Positions 6,975-15,383 of a stretch of 38,251 nt of DNA are shown one piece after another. The number at the start of each line of letters is the position of its first letter. Position 1 is the first letter of the stretch. Source of the DNA: an uncultured Verrucomicrobiota bacterium. Its GTDB lineage: Bacteria; Verrucomicrobiota; Verrucomicrobiia; Opitutales; Opitutaceae. The translations under genes were made by a program, and so were the position numbers. The DNA is taken from assembly GCA_913058185.1 (NCBI GenBank), contig CAJXQX010000034.1, forward strand, positions 1 to 38,251, written 5' to 3'. Under the pieces are notes generated by a model, which was not told where the DNA came from, made no database searches, and saw only the letters and a program-made list of their open reading frames with translations.

Positions 6975-8711
6975 GTGATAAGAAACGGCACCCTTTGTTG
7001 GCCCGACAGATTCGCAAGAATCTGCCCGGGGTAGATTTGGCGCAGAAACCATGGTGCGATTTTATTGAGACCGTAAACGACTCATACGGGCAGGCGGACC
7101 AGGAACGCGAACTTGGCGAGCGCACGCTCGATGCGGTCTCGGAAGACCTCACCGAAGCTAATGAGCAGATCCGTCGCGACGCGGAGAACCAACTCAACCA
7201 ACTCACGCGATACTATTCGAATACCCTCGATTTGCTTGTTGCTGTGTTTCCGGCCTGACGAAGACGGTGGGTTTAAGCACACCCTCTGCCGCGGTGTGCT
7301 GGCCAAGAAAATGGGATATGCATCCGAGCGAGTGGAAGGTATCCGGCTCGATAAGATTTTACGCGGACCGTTGTTACGCCGGATGGAGCGGGTGTATCGC
7401 GCTGCCTAGGCGGGGAAAATTAAAATATTCGAAGGCGGCAGCAAACGATGGGACGTTCGATTTCTGGCCGAGTTTTTACCCCGCCGCCAGAATGGCCATG
7501 TCATCGAAGTGATTGTTTCCGCCATGGAAGTCACCGATCTTAAAGAGAGTGAAGCCGCTCTGCGCGCGGCGAAAATTCGCGCCGAAAGTGCCGACCGCGC
7601 GAAGAGTGATTTTCTCGAGGTGATGAGCCACGAAATCCGCACGCCGTTGAATAGCGTCATCGGATTCATCAGTTTGTCGCGCTCATCCCAACTTACGGAA
7701 GAACAGGCTCAATTTGTTAAGATCATTGAAACCTCCGGAGAAGGATTACTCGAGATCATCAATGACGTCCTCGATATTTCTAAAATTGAAGCCGGTCGCA
7801 TGGAGCTTTCTTTGGAGGCGGTCGAAACCACTATGCTGGCGCATGAGGTGGTCGCCTTGATGGCATCGCGGGCCGACGAAACAGGGGTGCGTCTCGAGAT
7901 CCAGTTTATCAACGAGCTACCGGAGGAAGTGAAAACCGATCGAGCCCGATTGCGGCAGATTCTTATCAATCTCGTGGGCAACGCCATCAAGTTTACGGCG
8001 GAAGGTTCGGTCATACTTGAGATGGGTTACGGTCCGGACAGTGAGCTTCACTGTAAAGTGACGGATACGGGAATTGGTATTCCTCCCGAGGGCATCGATC
8101 GCCTCTTTAAAGAGTTTAGTCAGGTCGATTCCTCTACCACGCGTGACTTCGGTGGCACCGGGTTGGGCCTCGTGATTTGTAAACGTTTGAGTGAAGCCAT
8201 GGGTGGAGCGATCGCGGTGACTAGCGAGTCGGGCAAGGGCTCATGTTTCGCTTTCCATATTGAGGCGCCGCGGGTTGAGCCGATTTCGTCTGACCTCGCT
8301 GATCTGGCCGATGTGGTCGCGGTTCCGATTAAGAGCCCAGACGATAATCCACGAATTTTGGTGGTCGATGACAACCCCATCAATCGCAAGGTGTTCGGCT
8401 CCACGCTTAAGGTAGCGGGTTATGCTCAAGTTGAGTTCGCCTTCGATGGATTGCAGGCTCTCGAGGCCGCCCGAAATGAGTTACCCGATATAATTTTCAT
8501 GGATGTCGAAATGCCTCTAATGGATGGCATGACCGCAACTACGGAAATTCGCGGATTAGCGAGAAGCACGGGTAAAACAACTTGGATCATTGGACTCAGC
8601 GCGAACGTCTGGCCCGACACGGTGCGTCGATCGGAGGAAGTGGGAATGAACAACTATCTGGTCAAACCGGTGCGACGTCATGAGGTCGTAGCCGCCATCA
8701 ATGAGCGTTAG
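6971..8711 (+). pseudogene. Hybrid sensor histidine kinase, frameshifted with stop
   Basis: Reconstructed order: N-terminal coiled coil (from GTG 6971, HPLLARQIRKNL...), a PAS-like domain, HisKA (EVMSHEIRTPLNS), HATPase_c (INLVGNAIKFT, GTGLGLVICKRL) and a receiver domain (RILVVDDNPINR, IIFMDVEMPLMDG). The frame of 6971-7258 ends in TGA, and the homologous sequence (FRPDEDGGFKHTLCRG) continues in the +1 frame from about 7247. That is explained by one extra T in the TTT at 7247-7249. The continued frame then has a TAG at 7407-7409 before AGKIKIFEGG. From GTG 7509 a 400-residue HisKA-HATPase-REC fragment is still open and could be expressed. The kinase pairs with the FIST remnant just upstream. 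Confidence 0.85.
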
Positions 8712-8765
8712 CGCTCAGATTGATCGTCGCTGCGACCAGAGATCAGCGGGACGATTAAATTTGAT

Positions 8766-9629
8766 TCAGTTGCGTCGGCGCATCTCGGCTTGGCGCATTG
8801 GCATGCCGTCGATCAGAGAAAACAGTTCGGCGGGTTTCAGTGGTTCATTTTGCTCCCACTTACGCCCGCCATCTTTCCCGATCAGGACGGCAGAAAATGT
8901 ATCTGCACCGAATTGCGAAATAACCACGAGGTCGCGCTCATCCATGCCCGCTTGCTGTTCCGAAAATGCTTGTAGTTGGGCTCGATAGGCCGGGTTTGCG
9001 GCGGTCGATGCCTTTAGTATAACGACCCGATCAATTCCGCGGTGGGCGGACAAATCGACGTGCTCGGGCACCCGTTCGACCGGTATGTGAACTTCGGCGG
9101 TTTTCATAAACCACGGAGTAAATGGTCCATCCCAAAATACGCCGTAGGGCTCACCGATTGCCCGCCATTCGGATTGCTCGGTTAGCCACCCTTCCAGCGC
9201 CGCGCGCGTTTTCTCATAGCTCGATTGACTGTAGCTTCCTTTGGCGCCGCGAACCGCGACGGTGCGTTCGGGAACTTCCAACACCTCGACATTGGCGGTG
9301 CTGCCTTTGACTTTTTCTAATTCACTCGGTGCTACCCAAAACATCATGGACGCGTCTTCGATGGTAGCCTCGACCGGCGTGGTCATGGCGATGTCGTTGC
9401 TCGAAATGTAGCGAAACAACGGCCCGAAAAGTCGGCCACCATTATCGAAGTAGTTTCCCGGCGCCGTGGATTTCAGCAGCACGCCTGCCGGTAGAGTTTT
9501 GATTTCATTACTCCCCGGAGGCGTCGCGGGAAAAGCGGATTCAGCAGCCATGACGGGTGCGACTAGCAGCAAAGCCATGATCCCGATGCTCCGACAGGTT
9601 TCCAATATGGGTTTGGTCCAGCAATGCAT
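8766..9629 (-). CDS. Secreted SOUL heme-binding domain fused to DUF4174
   Basis: A 287-residue exported protein. It has a signal peptide (about 1-28, VAPVMA/AES), then a SOUL/HBP domain (about 40-195: IKTLPAGVLLKS, GPLFRYISSNDIAMTTPVE, PFTPWFMKTAEVHI). SOUL proteins bind heme or other tetrapyrroles. Residues ~200-287 match DUF4174 (VVILKAS, GMDERDLVVISQFG, SAVLIGKDGG, LFSLIDGMPMRQAEM), a thioredoxin-like domain of unknown role. The C-terminus MRRRN is normal for DUF4174. The gene lies 33 bases after the beta-barrel gene on the same strand, downstream of a CarH-like regulator, so it may belong to a light or redox-responsive unit. Activity is not known. Confidence 0.82.
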   Translation of the reverse strand: MHCWTKPILETCRSIGIMALLLVAPVMAAESAFPATPPGSNEIKTLPAGVLLKSTAPGNYFDNGGRLFGPLFRYISSNDIAMTTPVEATIEDASMMFWVAPSELEKVKGSTANVEVLEVPERTVAVRGAKGSYSQSSYEKTRAALEGWLTEQSEWRAIGEPYGVFWDGPFTPWFMKTAEVHIPVERVPEHVDLSAHRGIDRVVILKASTAANPAYRAQLQAFSEQQAGMDERDLVVISQFGADTFSAVLIGKDGGRKWEQNEPLKPAELFSLIDGMPMRQAEMRRRN

Positions 9630-9662
9630 GGGATGGTGACGTCAGGTCGAATGGAGTGAGGT

Positions 9663-10574
9663 TCACCAGCGTTGGGTGAACGCGAGGGCGAACAAGACAG
9701 CTGGATCGTAGTCGGTGCGAGCCAAGAGGCGGCCGCCTGAGTCTTCGAGTTCCAGCTCACCACCGACCACGGTGCCGACATAGAGGTCGAGGTTGCCGCC
9801 GGATTGAAACTCTCGCGAGGCGCGGACAAACATCGCGGCGCCCTCATTTTGCCCGAAGCCATTTGGTGCCGGACCGACATCGTTGAGTGCAAATCGACTG
9901 ACTCGATAGCCGCCACCGAAGCCGATTTCCCAGCCGGTCAGGCCAGTGTAAACGATTTCAAGTCCCGCAGGACCACTGGGCCCGGGGCGGAACGGATTCG
10001 ACAGCCTCCAGTTGTCGGCCATTTGCCAGTAGACGAAGATGACCGGGAAACCACTCGTGTCTTCTAGGCCGTAGAACGCCCCGCCACCGATGCCGAGGGT
10101 GAGTTCACGACTGAAGGTCTTGGTGTAGCCAAAGATGGCACCGAACTCAATGCTGTCACTGAAAGACGCCCCCGATTCCCCGGAAGATGTCACGCTGGGC
10201 ATGAGGAACAGGGAGGATTTCCGATCGATGGCGTAGCGATACTGCAGGCTGAGTTGTAACTGGTCGATGTCCTCCCATGGATTGAATCCACCCAGCGCAG
10301 GCACGCCTTCGAAACGGTAGCCCAACATGGTGTAGCACAGACCGCCACCGATTGAACTGCCGCCATCGAGTCCGCGGATAGCGCCAAATTTGAAGCCCAG
10401 CCGATGGATGCTCATGTCCCCACCGGCATTCATATCAGCGGAGCCTTGGAAGACCCCGAGGACCTCGCCGGCGTAGAAGGTTTCCCCGGCGGGGATGGGC
10501 GGTCCCATCTGGGCTTGGAGCGAGATTGTGACTGTGGCCAGAATGGCGGGCAGAATTTTGATCGAGAAGGGCAT
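9663..10574 (-). CDS. Outer-membrane beta-barrel protein, DUF6268-like
   Basis: A 303-residue exported protein with a signal peptide (about 1-21, ISLQAQ). The remainder is alternating amphipathic strands rich in Gly, Tyr and Phe (LQLSLQYRYAI, LTLGIGGGAFYGL, GWEIGFGGGYRVS), and the last residue is an aromatic (FALAFTQRW), as expected for a barrel inserted by BamA. The pattern resembles the DUF6268 outer-membrane family of Verrucomicrobia and Bacteroidetes; I am moderately sure of that name. The next gene on this strand is the SOUL-DUF4174 protein, 33 bases downstream, so the two are probably co-transcribed. Confidence 0.68.
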   Translation of the reverse strand: MPFSIKILPAILATVTISLQAQMGPPIPAGETFYAGEVLGVFQGSADMNAGGDMSIHRLGFKFGAIRGLDGGSSIGGGLCYTMLGYRFEGVPALGGFNPWEDIDQLQLSLQYRYAIDRKSSLFLMPSVTSSGESGASFSDSIEFGAIFGYTKTFSRELTLGIGGGAFYGLEDTSGFPVIFVYWQMADNWRLSNPFRPGPSGPAGLEIVYTGLTGWEIGFGGGYRVSRFALNDVGPAPNGFGQNEGAAMFVRASREFQSGGNLDLYVGTVVGGELELEDSGGRLLARTDYDPAVLFALAFTQRW

Positions 10575-10690
10575 GACTGTTTTGGTTAAAAAAATTTAGA
10601 TTGTGAACAAGTCCGCCGTGATGATGAGCGGGTGAGTGATTTTATCTTATGGAAAGGGGTTCTGACACAGGCCTAGCGGTGGCGTTGCGC

Positions 10691-10702
10691 GGTTACGTAA
10701 CC
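10691..10702. promoter_or_regulatory. Perfect 12-bp palindrome upstream of the barrel gene
   Basis: GGTTACGTAACC lies in the 169-base gap between the carH-like gene and the beta-barrel gene, flanked by GCGC on both sides. No T-run follows on the minus strand, so it looks more like an operator or stable hairpin than a terminator. The regulator that might bind it is unknown. Confidence 0.3.
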
Positions 10703-10743
10703 GGCGCAGAACGACTGGTGCAGATCGCTGGATTTCGGTCGTT

Positions 10744-11733
10744 TTATGTGCCCAAGCTTGTTTTCACGCGATCGATCTCATCAGCGAGCCGGTGTCGGCG
10801 ATTGGCACTGAGAATTTTGTAGAGTCCGTCAATATCTCCGACGACTTGAGCCTGAATTTCTGCGAGCTCTTTTTGATAGCTTTCGCAGGCACGCCCACCG
10901 GCTACGATTCCGACGCGGGAGGGCAAAAGTCGGCGGAGCATGCGTAGTTGAGCGGGGAGGTCCGGATCGTCCGGAGGGTGAACTAGACTCAGCGCGACCA
11001 GACGGGCTTCGGAACGAATGGCAGCCCCGGCGATCTCCGCCGCGGGGAGACTCGATCCGAGATGAACCACATACCAGCCGGCGGATCCCGCGGCAGCGGC
11101 CGTGATCACCGCTCCAAATTCGTGCAACTGTCCGGCGGGAGTTACGGTGATTATGGTGGGAGAGCTCCGACTGATGGCGTAGGATTGCACCTGGCCCAAC
11201 AAGTAGGTGCGCAGAGCGGAGGACGCGAAATGTTCGTAAGCTCCGGTCAGTTCACCTTCACGCCAGAGTCGACCGATGTTCTGCATCAGCGGCACAATCA
11301 GTTTAGTGAGCATGCCTTGGTAACCGAGCTCGATGGACGCTTTGTCGAGCGACCGCTGCAGCGCCTCGGCATCCATATTCTCAACAGCTTTGAAGGATTC
11401 GACCACCTCGGGAGGCAGGGACTGCGCAGCGACGGAAAGCGCGCCCGGAGCATCCTTGGCCCTGCTGGGCTTAGGGTTGGCTGTGGATTCTTGCGATAGT
11501 TGGCACAGCATATCCGTCGGTAGGGTCGCCACGTTACCGATTCGGTGTCCGGCCTGAGTGCAGGTGTGCAGCATACTCAGTCTCTCGACGTTTTCGTCGG
11601 AGTAGAGTCGTCGGTTGGTTTCCGTGCGGTCGGGAGAGAGGGCACCATAGCGCTTTTCCCACATCCGAATCAGGTGCGAGGACACCCCACTACGTTCGGA
11701 AGCAATTTTAATGGAGTAGCGGATTTCGGACAT
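10744..11733 (-). CDS. MerR-family regulator with B12-binding domain, CarH/LitR type
   Basis: A 329-residue cytoplasmic repressor. Residues 5-75 are a MerR winged helix (YSIKIASERSGVSSHLIRMWEKRYG, read as separate helices), and residues ~105-310 are a four-helix bundle plus Rossmann cobalamin domain. The CarH light-sensor signature W-x9-EH is present (W157, E167-H168), as is the lower cobalt ligand His204 in QLHEFGA. The acidic residue two before that His in classical B12 motifs is Gln here. Known CarH proteins bind adenosylcobalamin, repress in the dark and fall apart in light. I use the ATG at 11733; an upstream TTG is unlikely. It is divergent from a fasciclin gene and upstream of the barrel and SOUL genes. 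Confidence 0.87.
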   Translation of the reverse strand: MSEIRYSIKIASERSGVSSHLIRMWEKRYGALSPDRTETNRRLYSDENVERLSMLHTCTQAGHRIGNVATLPTDMLCQLSQESTANPKPSRAKDAPGALSVAAQSLPPEVVESFKAVENMDAEALQRSLDKASIELGYQGMLTKLIVPLMQNIGRLWREGELTGAYEHFASSALRTYLLGQVQSYAISRSSPTIITVTPAGQLHEFGAVITAAAAGSAGWYVVHLGSSLPAAEIAGAAIRSEARLVALSLVHPPDDPDLPAQLRMLRRLLPSRVGIVAGGRACESYQKELAEIQAQVVGDIDGLYKILSANRRHRLADEIDRVKTSLGT

Positions 11734-11775
11734 TTTTAAAAAACGTAACAAATCTTAAACAAAATGAAAGTCGAT

Positions 11776-11813
11776 ATGTTAAATATTCTACGAAATATTG
11801 TAAGTCATTGTAA
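11776..11813. promoter_or_regulatory. Helically phased direct repeats in the carH-fasciclin spacer
   Basis: The 205-base AT-rich spacer contains ATTGTAA at 11797-11803 and again at 11807-11813, exactly 10 bp apart. Weaker versions occur at 11776 (ATGTTAA) and 11785 (ATTCTAC), giving about one copy per helical turn. CarH proteins bind phased direct repeats rather than one palindrome, so this is a reasonable candidate operator for both divergent genes. The repeats are seen; binding is inference. Confidence 0.4.
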
Positions 11814-11938
11814 AACAGTCGGAAACATTTCGTTTAAAAATATAGACAAAACTAAGTCAAGGAGTTGCAAGTTCAAATAAGTTAGACGAAAACGAGACAT
11901 CTTCCACCCAGGCAGTGCTTAAACAACCCTATTCAAAA

Positions 11939-13231
11939 ATGAAAATACTGATCTCTTACCTTCTCGCCGGTGTAGTAGCGGCTTCTCCAGTCCTCGCCGC
12001 TGGCCACCTCCATGACGACGTCGAGGTTCGGAACCTCTCTACCCGCGGTGTCGTGGGTGCCGGAGAAGAAACGATGATTACCGGAATTTCGGTCGAAGGC
12101 CCGAATACCGACTATGTTTCGGTGCTGTTCCGTGGCATCGGACCCTCCCTCACTGAATTCGGCGTGATGAACGCTGCGGGCAATCCATCCATCAATCTGT
12201 ATAAAGGTGCCACTTGGATGTCCTCGAACGATGATTGGGCGACAGGCGGACAATCCTTCGCCCTTCGAGCCTCAGGATTCGCCCCGACCGCCGCAACTGA
12301 GAGTGCGTTGATCGCCAATCTCATCCCTGGGACCTACACGCTTCACCTCAGCGGAGACCACATCGGTGTCGGCCTAGCTGAGGCTTACTTCATCGAGGAG
12401 AAATCCGTTCCACAGAACCTGATCGACGCTGGGTCGTTCACGACGCTCGTGGCTGCGGTCCAAGCGGCTGGGTTACTCGATACCTTGCTCGGCCCCAGCC
12501 CCTACACGCTTTTTGCTCCGACCGACGAAGCCTTTGGCAAGCTCCCGGCTGGCACGGTTGAGGGACTACTCAACGACATTCCCGCTCTCTCCAATATCCT
12601 CCTGTATCACGTGGTGTGGGGCAAGGAAGTGATGGCGGCTGACGTCTCCAAAAACCCGGTCGTCATGGCCAATGGCGGAGTCGCCAGTCTCACCGTCGCG
12701 GACGGGGCTAAGATCGATAACGCCAGCATCATCGAGGTCGATTGGATGGGCACCAATGGTATCATCCACGCCATCGATCAAGTGATTCTGCCGGGAACCG
12801 CTCCCGGCGATCAGACCATCGTTGGGAACCTCGTAGCCCAGGGTAATTTCACGACTTTGGTAGCAGCCGTCACCGCCGCAGGACTGGTTGATACGCTCAA
12901 TAGCGCCGGACCTTTTACGCTCTTTGCTCCGACCGATGCCGCATTCGCCAACTTTGATCAGCTCTGGGAGCTTCCTCCGGGAACAATCGAAGGTATCCTT
13001 AACGACATCCCGGCTCTCACCGACATCCTCCTCTACCACGTGATCAGTGGCGCCAAGGTTGAGTCGTCCGCCGTCACCGCTGGCAGCGTCAACATGGCCA
13101 ATGGTGATGCCGCGACGCTTTCCACCGAAGGCGGAGTGAAGATCAACGAGGCCAACGTGTTTGGCGTCGATTGGCAGAGCTCCAACGGCGTGATTCATAT
13201 CATCGATTCCGTGATCCTGCCACCCATGTAG
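11939..13231 (+). CDS. Secreted protein with NLSTRG domain and two fasciclin (FAS1) domains
   Basis: Counting from the ATG at 11939, a signal peptide covers about 1-21 (AASPVLAAG). Residues ~28-150 form a domain beginning VRNLSTRG and ending near a NDDWA motif, the same unit seen twice in the metalloprotease at 21572. Two FAS1 domains follow (about 158-287 and 295-430), each with the FTTLVAAV, TLFAPTD and ILLYHV motifs and a closing I-H-x-ID-x-VILP. FAS1 domains mediate adhesion or matrix interaction. A GTG at 11915 gives a longer leader, but the ATG gives a clean signal peptide. It is divergent from the CarH-like regulator and is followed by a strong terminator. Confidence 0.88.
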   Translation: MKILISYLLAGVVAASPVLAAGHLHDDVEVRNLSTRGVVGAGEETMITGISVEGPNTDYVSVLFRGIGPSLTEFGVMNAAGNPSINLYKGATWMSSNDDWATGGQSFALRASGFAPTAATESALIANLIPGTYTLHLSGDHIGVGLAEAYFIEEKSVPQNLIDAGSFTTLVAAVQAAGLLDTLLGPSPYTLFAPTDEAFGKLPAGTVEGLLNDIPALSNILLYHVVWGKEVMAADVSKNPVVMANGGVASLTVADGAKIDNASIIEVDWMGTNGIIHAIDQVILPGTAPGDQTIVGNLVAQGNFTTLVAAVTAAGLVDTLNSAGPFTLFAPTDAAFANFDQLWELPPGTIEGILNDIPALTDILLYHVISGAKVESSAVTAGSVNMANGDAATLSTEGGVKINEANVFGVDWQSSNGVIHIIDSVILPPM

Positions 13232-13270
13232 TTGTCCTTTTGGTTAGTCAGTCAGGTTAGATTAGATATT

Positions 13271-13302
13271 GCGCGGACCGGTTTCGACTGGTCCGCGTTT
13301 TT
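13271..13302 (+). terminator. Rho-independent terminator of the fasciclin gene
   Basis: A stem CGCGGACC (13272-13279) pairs with GGTCCGCG (13290-13297) around a 10-base loop, followed directly by five T. It lies 41 bases after the fasciclin stop. The remaining ~210 bases to the next gene contain no ORF I would support. Confidence 0.85.
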
Positions 13303-13512
13303 CATTTTCAAGATCTTTGATTCGTCCAGTCCGGGCGATATCGGGAATCGCGATCGTTTGTCCGCTGACTCTGATGAACTGATTAACCTCGCCCAAGATT
13401 CCGCGCAGGTGGAGATTTTGAGGAAATACGGACTCTCCGCCGTTACGCGACATGCGAGCATCGATACGCTATTTTCTCCAATCTTCCGTCCTTACCAGCT
13501 TAAACCCCAATC

Positions 13513-14559
13513 ATGAAAGCCCTCGTTCTTACCGGACCTTCTCAATTCGAAATTCAAGACGTAGTCCAACCCGAGCCTGGCCCGGGTGAGGTGCTCATCA
13601 AGGTCATGGCGTGCGGCATCTGTGGCAGCGACGTGCATGGCATGGATGGCAGCACCGGCCGCCGCCAACCTCCGGTTATCATGGGACATGAAGCTTCCGG
13701 CGAGGTCGCGGGGCTCGGCGAAGGCGTCGATGACTACGCATTGGGCGATCGCGTGACCTTTGATTCCACGGTCTATTGCGGCGAGTGCAGCTACTGCCAA
13801 TCCGAGAAAGTTAATCTCTGCGAAGATCGCAATGTGATCGGCGTTTCCTGCGATGATTATAATCGTCCGGGCGCGTTCGCCCAGTATCTGGTCGTGCCGA
13901 CCCGCGTGCTCTATCGCTTCGGTCCGTCTCTTGATTTTGCCAAGGCGTGTATGGTTGAGCCGCTTTCGATCGCGTTTCATGCGGTGAGCCAAACCGACAT
14001 TCCCCTCGGCGCGTCCGTGGTCGTGGTCGGAGCGGGCATCATCGGCCAGATGGTCGTGCAAACGGTGCGTCGCGCCGGATGCGGCACCCTGATCGTCGCT
14101 GACCTCGAGGACTCGCGTCTGGCCGTCGCCTCCAAGCATGGAGCCGACTACGCCGTGAACTCTGGCAAGGAAGATTTGGTCGCCCGCGTCAAGGAACTCA
14201 CCGATGGCATGGGAGCCGACATCGTGATCGAAGCGGTCGGGGCCGAGCCCACCATTCGAGCGGGCATCGCCTGTCTGCGGAAGGGCGGGGCCATGACGGT
14301 GATTGGCAATATCTCACCGAACATCAGTTTCCCCATTCAGGAAGTCGTGACGCGGGAGTTACGCGTGCAAGGCACCTGCGCTTCGGCCGGAGAATATCCC
14401 GCCTGCCTAGAGTTCTTGGAGCGAGGTTGGATCGACGTGAGCGACGCGATCAGTGAGGTTGTTCCGCTCGACCGGGCCCCCGAAATGTTTGAGCGACTTC
14501 ATCACCGCGAAGCGGGCCTCAACAAAGTAATCCTACAACCCCAGGAGGTGTCATCATGA
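13513..14559 (+). CDS. Zinc-dependent alcohol (polyol/sugar acid) dehydrogenase
   Basis: A 348-residue medium-chain dehydrogenase. Catalytic zinc ligands are Cys37 (CGICGSDVHG) and His59-Glu60 (GHEASGEV). The structural zinc cysteines are 89, 92, 95 and 103 (YCGECSYC...LC). The NAD-binding Rossmann motif is VVVGAGIIGQMV, with an acidic residue (VADLEDSR) after the second strand that favours NAD over NADP. It fits the sorbitol/threonine/L-idonate/galactitol-phosphate dehydrogenase group. The stop overlaps the SDR start as ATGA, so the two enzymes are made together; the pairing resembles idnD-idnO, but the substrate is inferred only from context. Confidence 0.88.
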   Translation: MKALVLTGPSQFEIQDVVQPEPGPGEVLIKVMACGICGSDVHGMDGSTGRRQPPVIMGHEASGEVAGLGEGVDDYALGDRVTFDSTVYCGECSYCQSEKVNLCEDRNVIGVSCDDYNRPGAFAQYLVVPTRVLYRFGPSLDFAKACMVEPLSIAFHAVSQTDIPLGASVVVVGAGIIGQMVVQTVRRAGCGTLIVADLEDSRLAVASKHGADYAVNSGKEDLVARVKELTDGMGADIVIEAVGAEPTIRAGIACLRKGGAMTVIGNISPNISFPIQEVVTRELRVQGTCASAGEYPACLEFLERGWIDVSDAISEVVPLDRAPEMFERLHHREAGLNKVILQPQEVSS

Positions 14560-15335
14560 ATGACCTATTCGACCTGACCGGCCAAGTGGCCATCGTGACC
14601 GGCGCGAGTCGGGGACTCGGCCAATACTTCGGACGCGCGCTGGCCAAAGCCGGAGCCGATCTCGTGATCACCGCCCGCAAGGTGGAGGATCTCGCGGATT
14701 TTCAAAAGGAGATCGAAGGTCTCGGTCGCCGCGTCCTGCCGCTCGCCTTGGACGTGCATTTAGCTGAGAGCATCACCGCCATGGCTGACGCGGCGCAGGC
14801 GCACTTCGGGCGGATTGATATTCTCGTGAACAATGCCGGTTGTAACGTGCGCAAACCCGCGCTCGAGGTCACCTGGGAAGATTGGAATCTCGTGCTCGAT
14901 ACGAATCTACGCGGCACCTTCTTCGTGGCGCAGGCCGTGGCCCGACACATGGTCGGACGCAGCTACGGTCGCATCATCAACATCGGTTCGGTGACCAGTG
15001 TGGCGGGTTACGCGGGCCTCGGTCCTTACTGCGCGAGCCGCGGTGGGGTGAAGCAACTCACCATGAGTTTGGCTGACGATTGGGGCACTCACGGTATCAC
15101 CGTGAATTGCCTCGCGCCGGGTTGGTTCCAGACCGCGCAGAACAAAGTGCTCTACGACAACGAGGAATGGGTGCGCTACCTGTGCGATCGCATCCCACTG
15201 AAACGTCCGGGCAAGCCGCGCGACCTCGATGGTGCCGTGGTATTTCTCGCGTCGCCTTCGAGCGAATATGTGACCGGCCAGACTTTACTCGTCGACGGTG
15301 GCATCAGCACCGGTGCGACCAAAGCGACCGTATAA
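14556..15335 (+). CDS. SDR oxidoreductase, gluconate 5-dehydrogenase-like, YxxxR variant
   Basis: A 259-residue short-chain dehydrogenase. The cofactor motif is TGASRGLG (15-22), then NNAG (92-95), catalytic Ser145 and Tyr158. The residue four after the tyrosine is Arg162 (YCASRGG), where the family normally has Lys. The codon is CGC, so this is not a one-base misread of AAA or AAG. The C-terminus PSSEYVTGQTLLVDGG is typical of SDRs such as gluconate 5-dehydrogenase or 2-deoxygluconate 3-dehydrogenase. It is coupled to the zinc dehydrogenase, consistent with two-step redox conversion of a sugar acid (for example idonate to 5-ketogluconate to gluconate). Confidence 0.87.
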   Translation: MNDLFDLTGQVAIVTGASRGLGQYFGRALAKAGADLVITARKVEDLADFQKEIEGLGRRVLPLALDVHLAESITAMADAAQAHFGRIDILVNNAGCNVRKPALEVTWEDWNLVLDTNLRGTFFVAQAVARHMVGRSYGRIINIGSVTSVAGYAGLGPYCASRGGVKQLTMSLADDWGTHGITVNCLAPGWFQTAQNKVLYDNEEWVRYLCDRIPLKRPGKPRDLDGAVVFLASPSSEYVTGQTLLVDGGISTGATKATV

Positions 15336-15383
15336 CAAATCGCTTGGCCCGGAGGGCGTGGGGCGATTGTTTAGCACTGCCCC

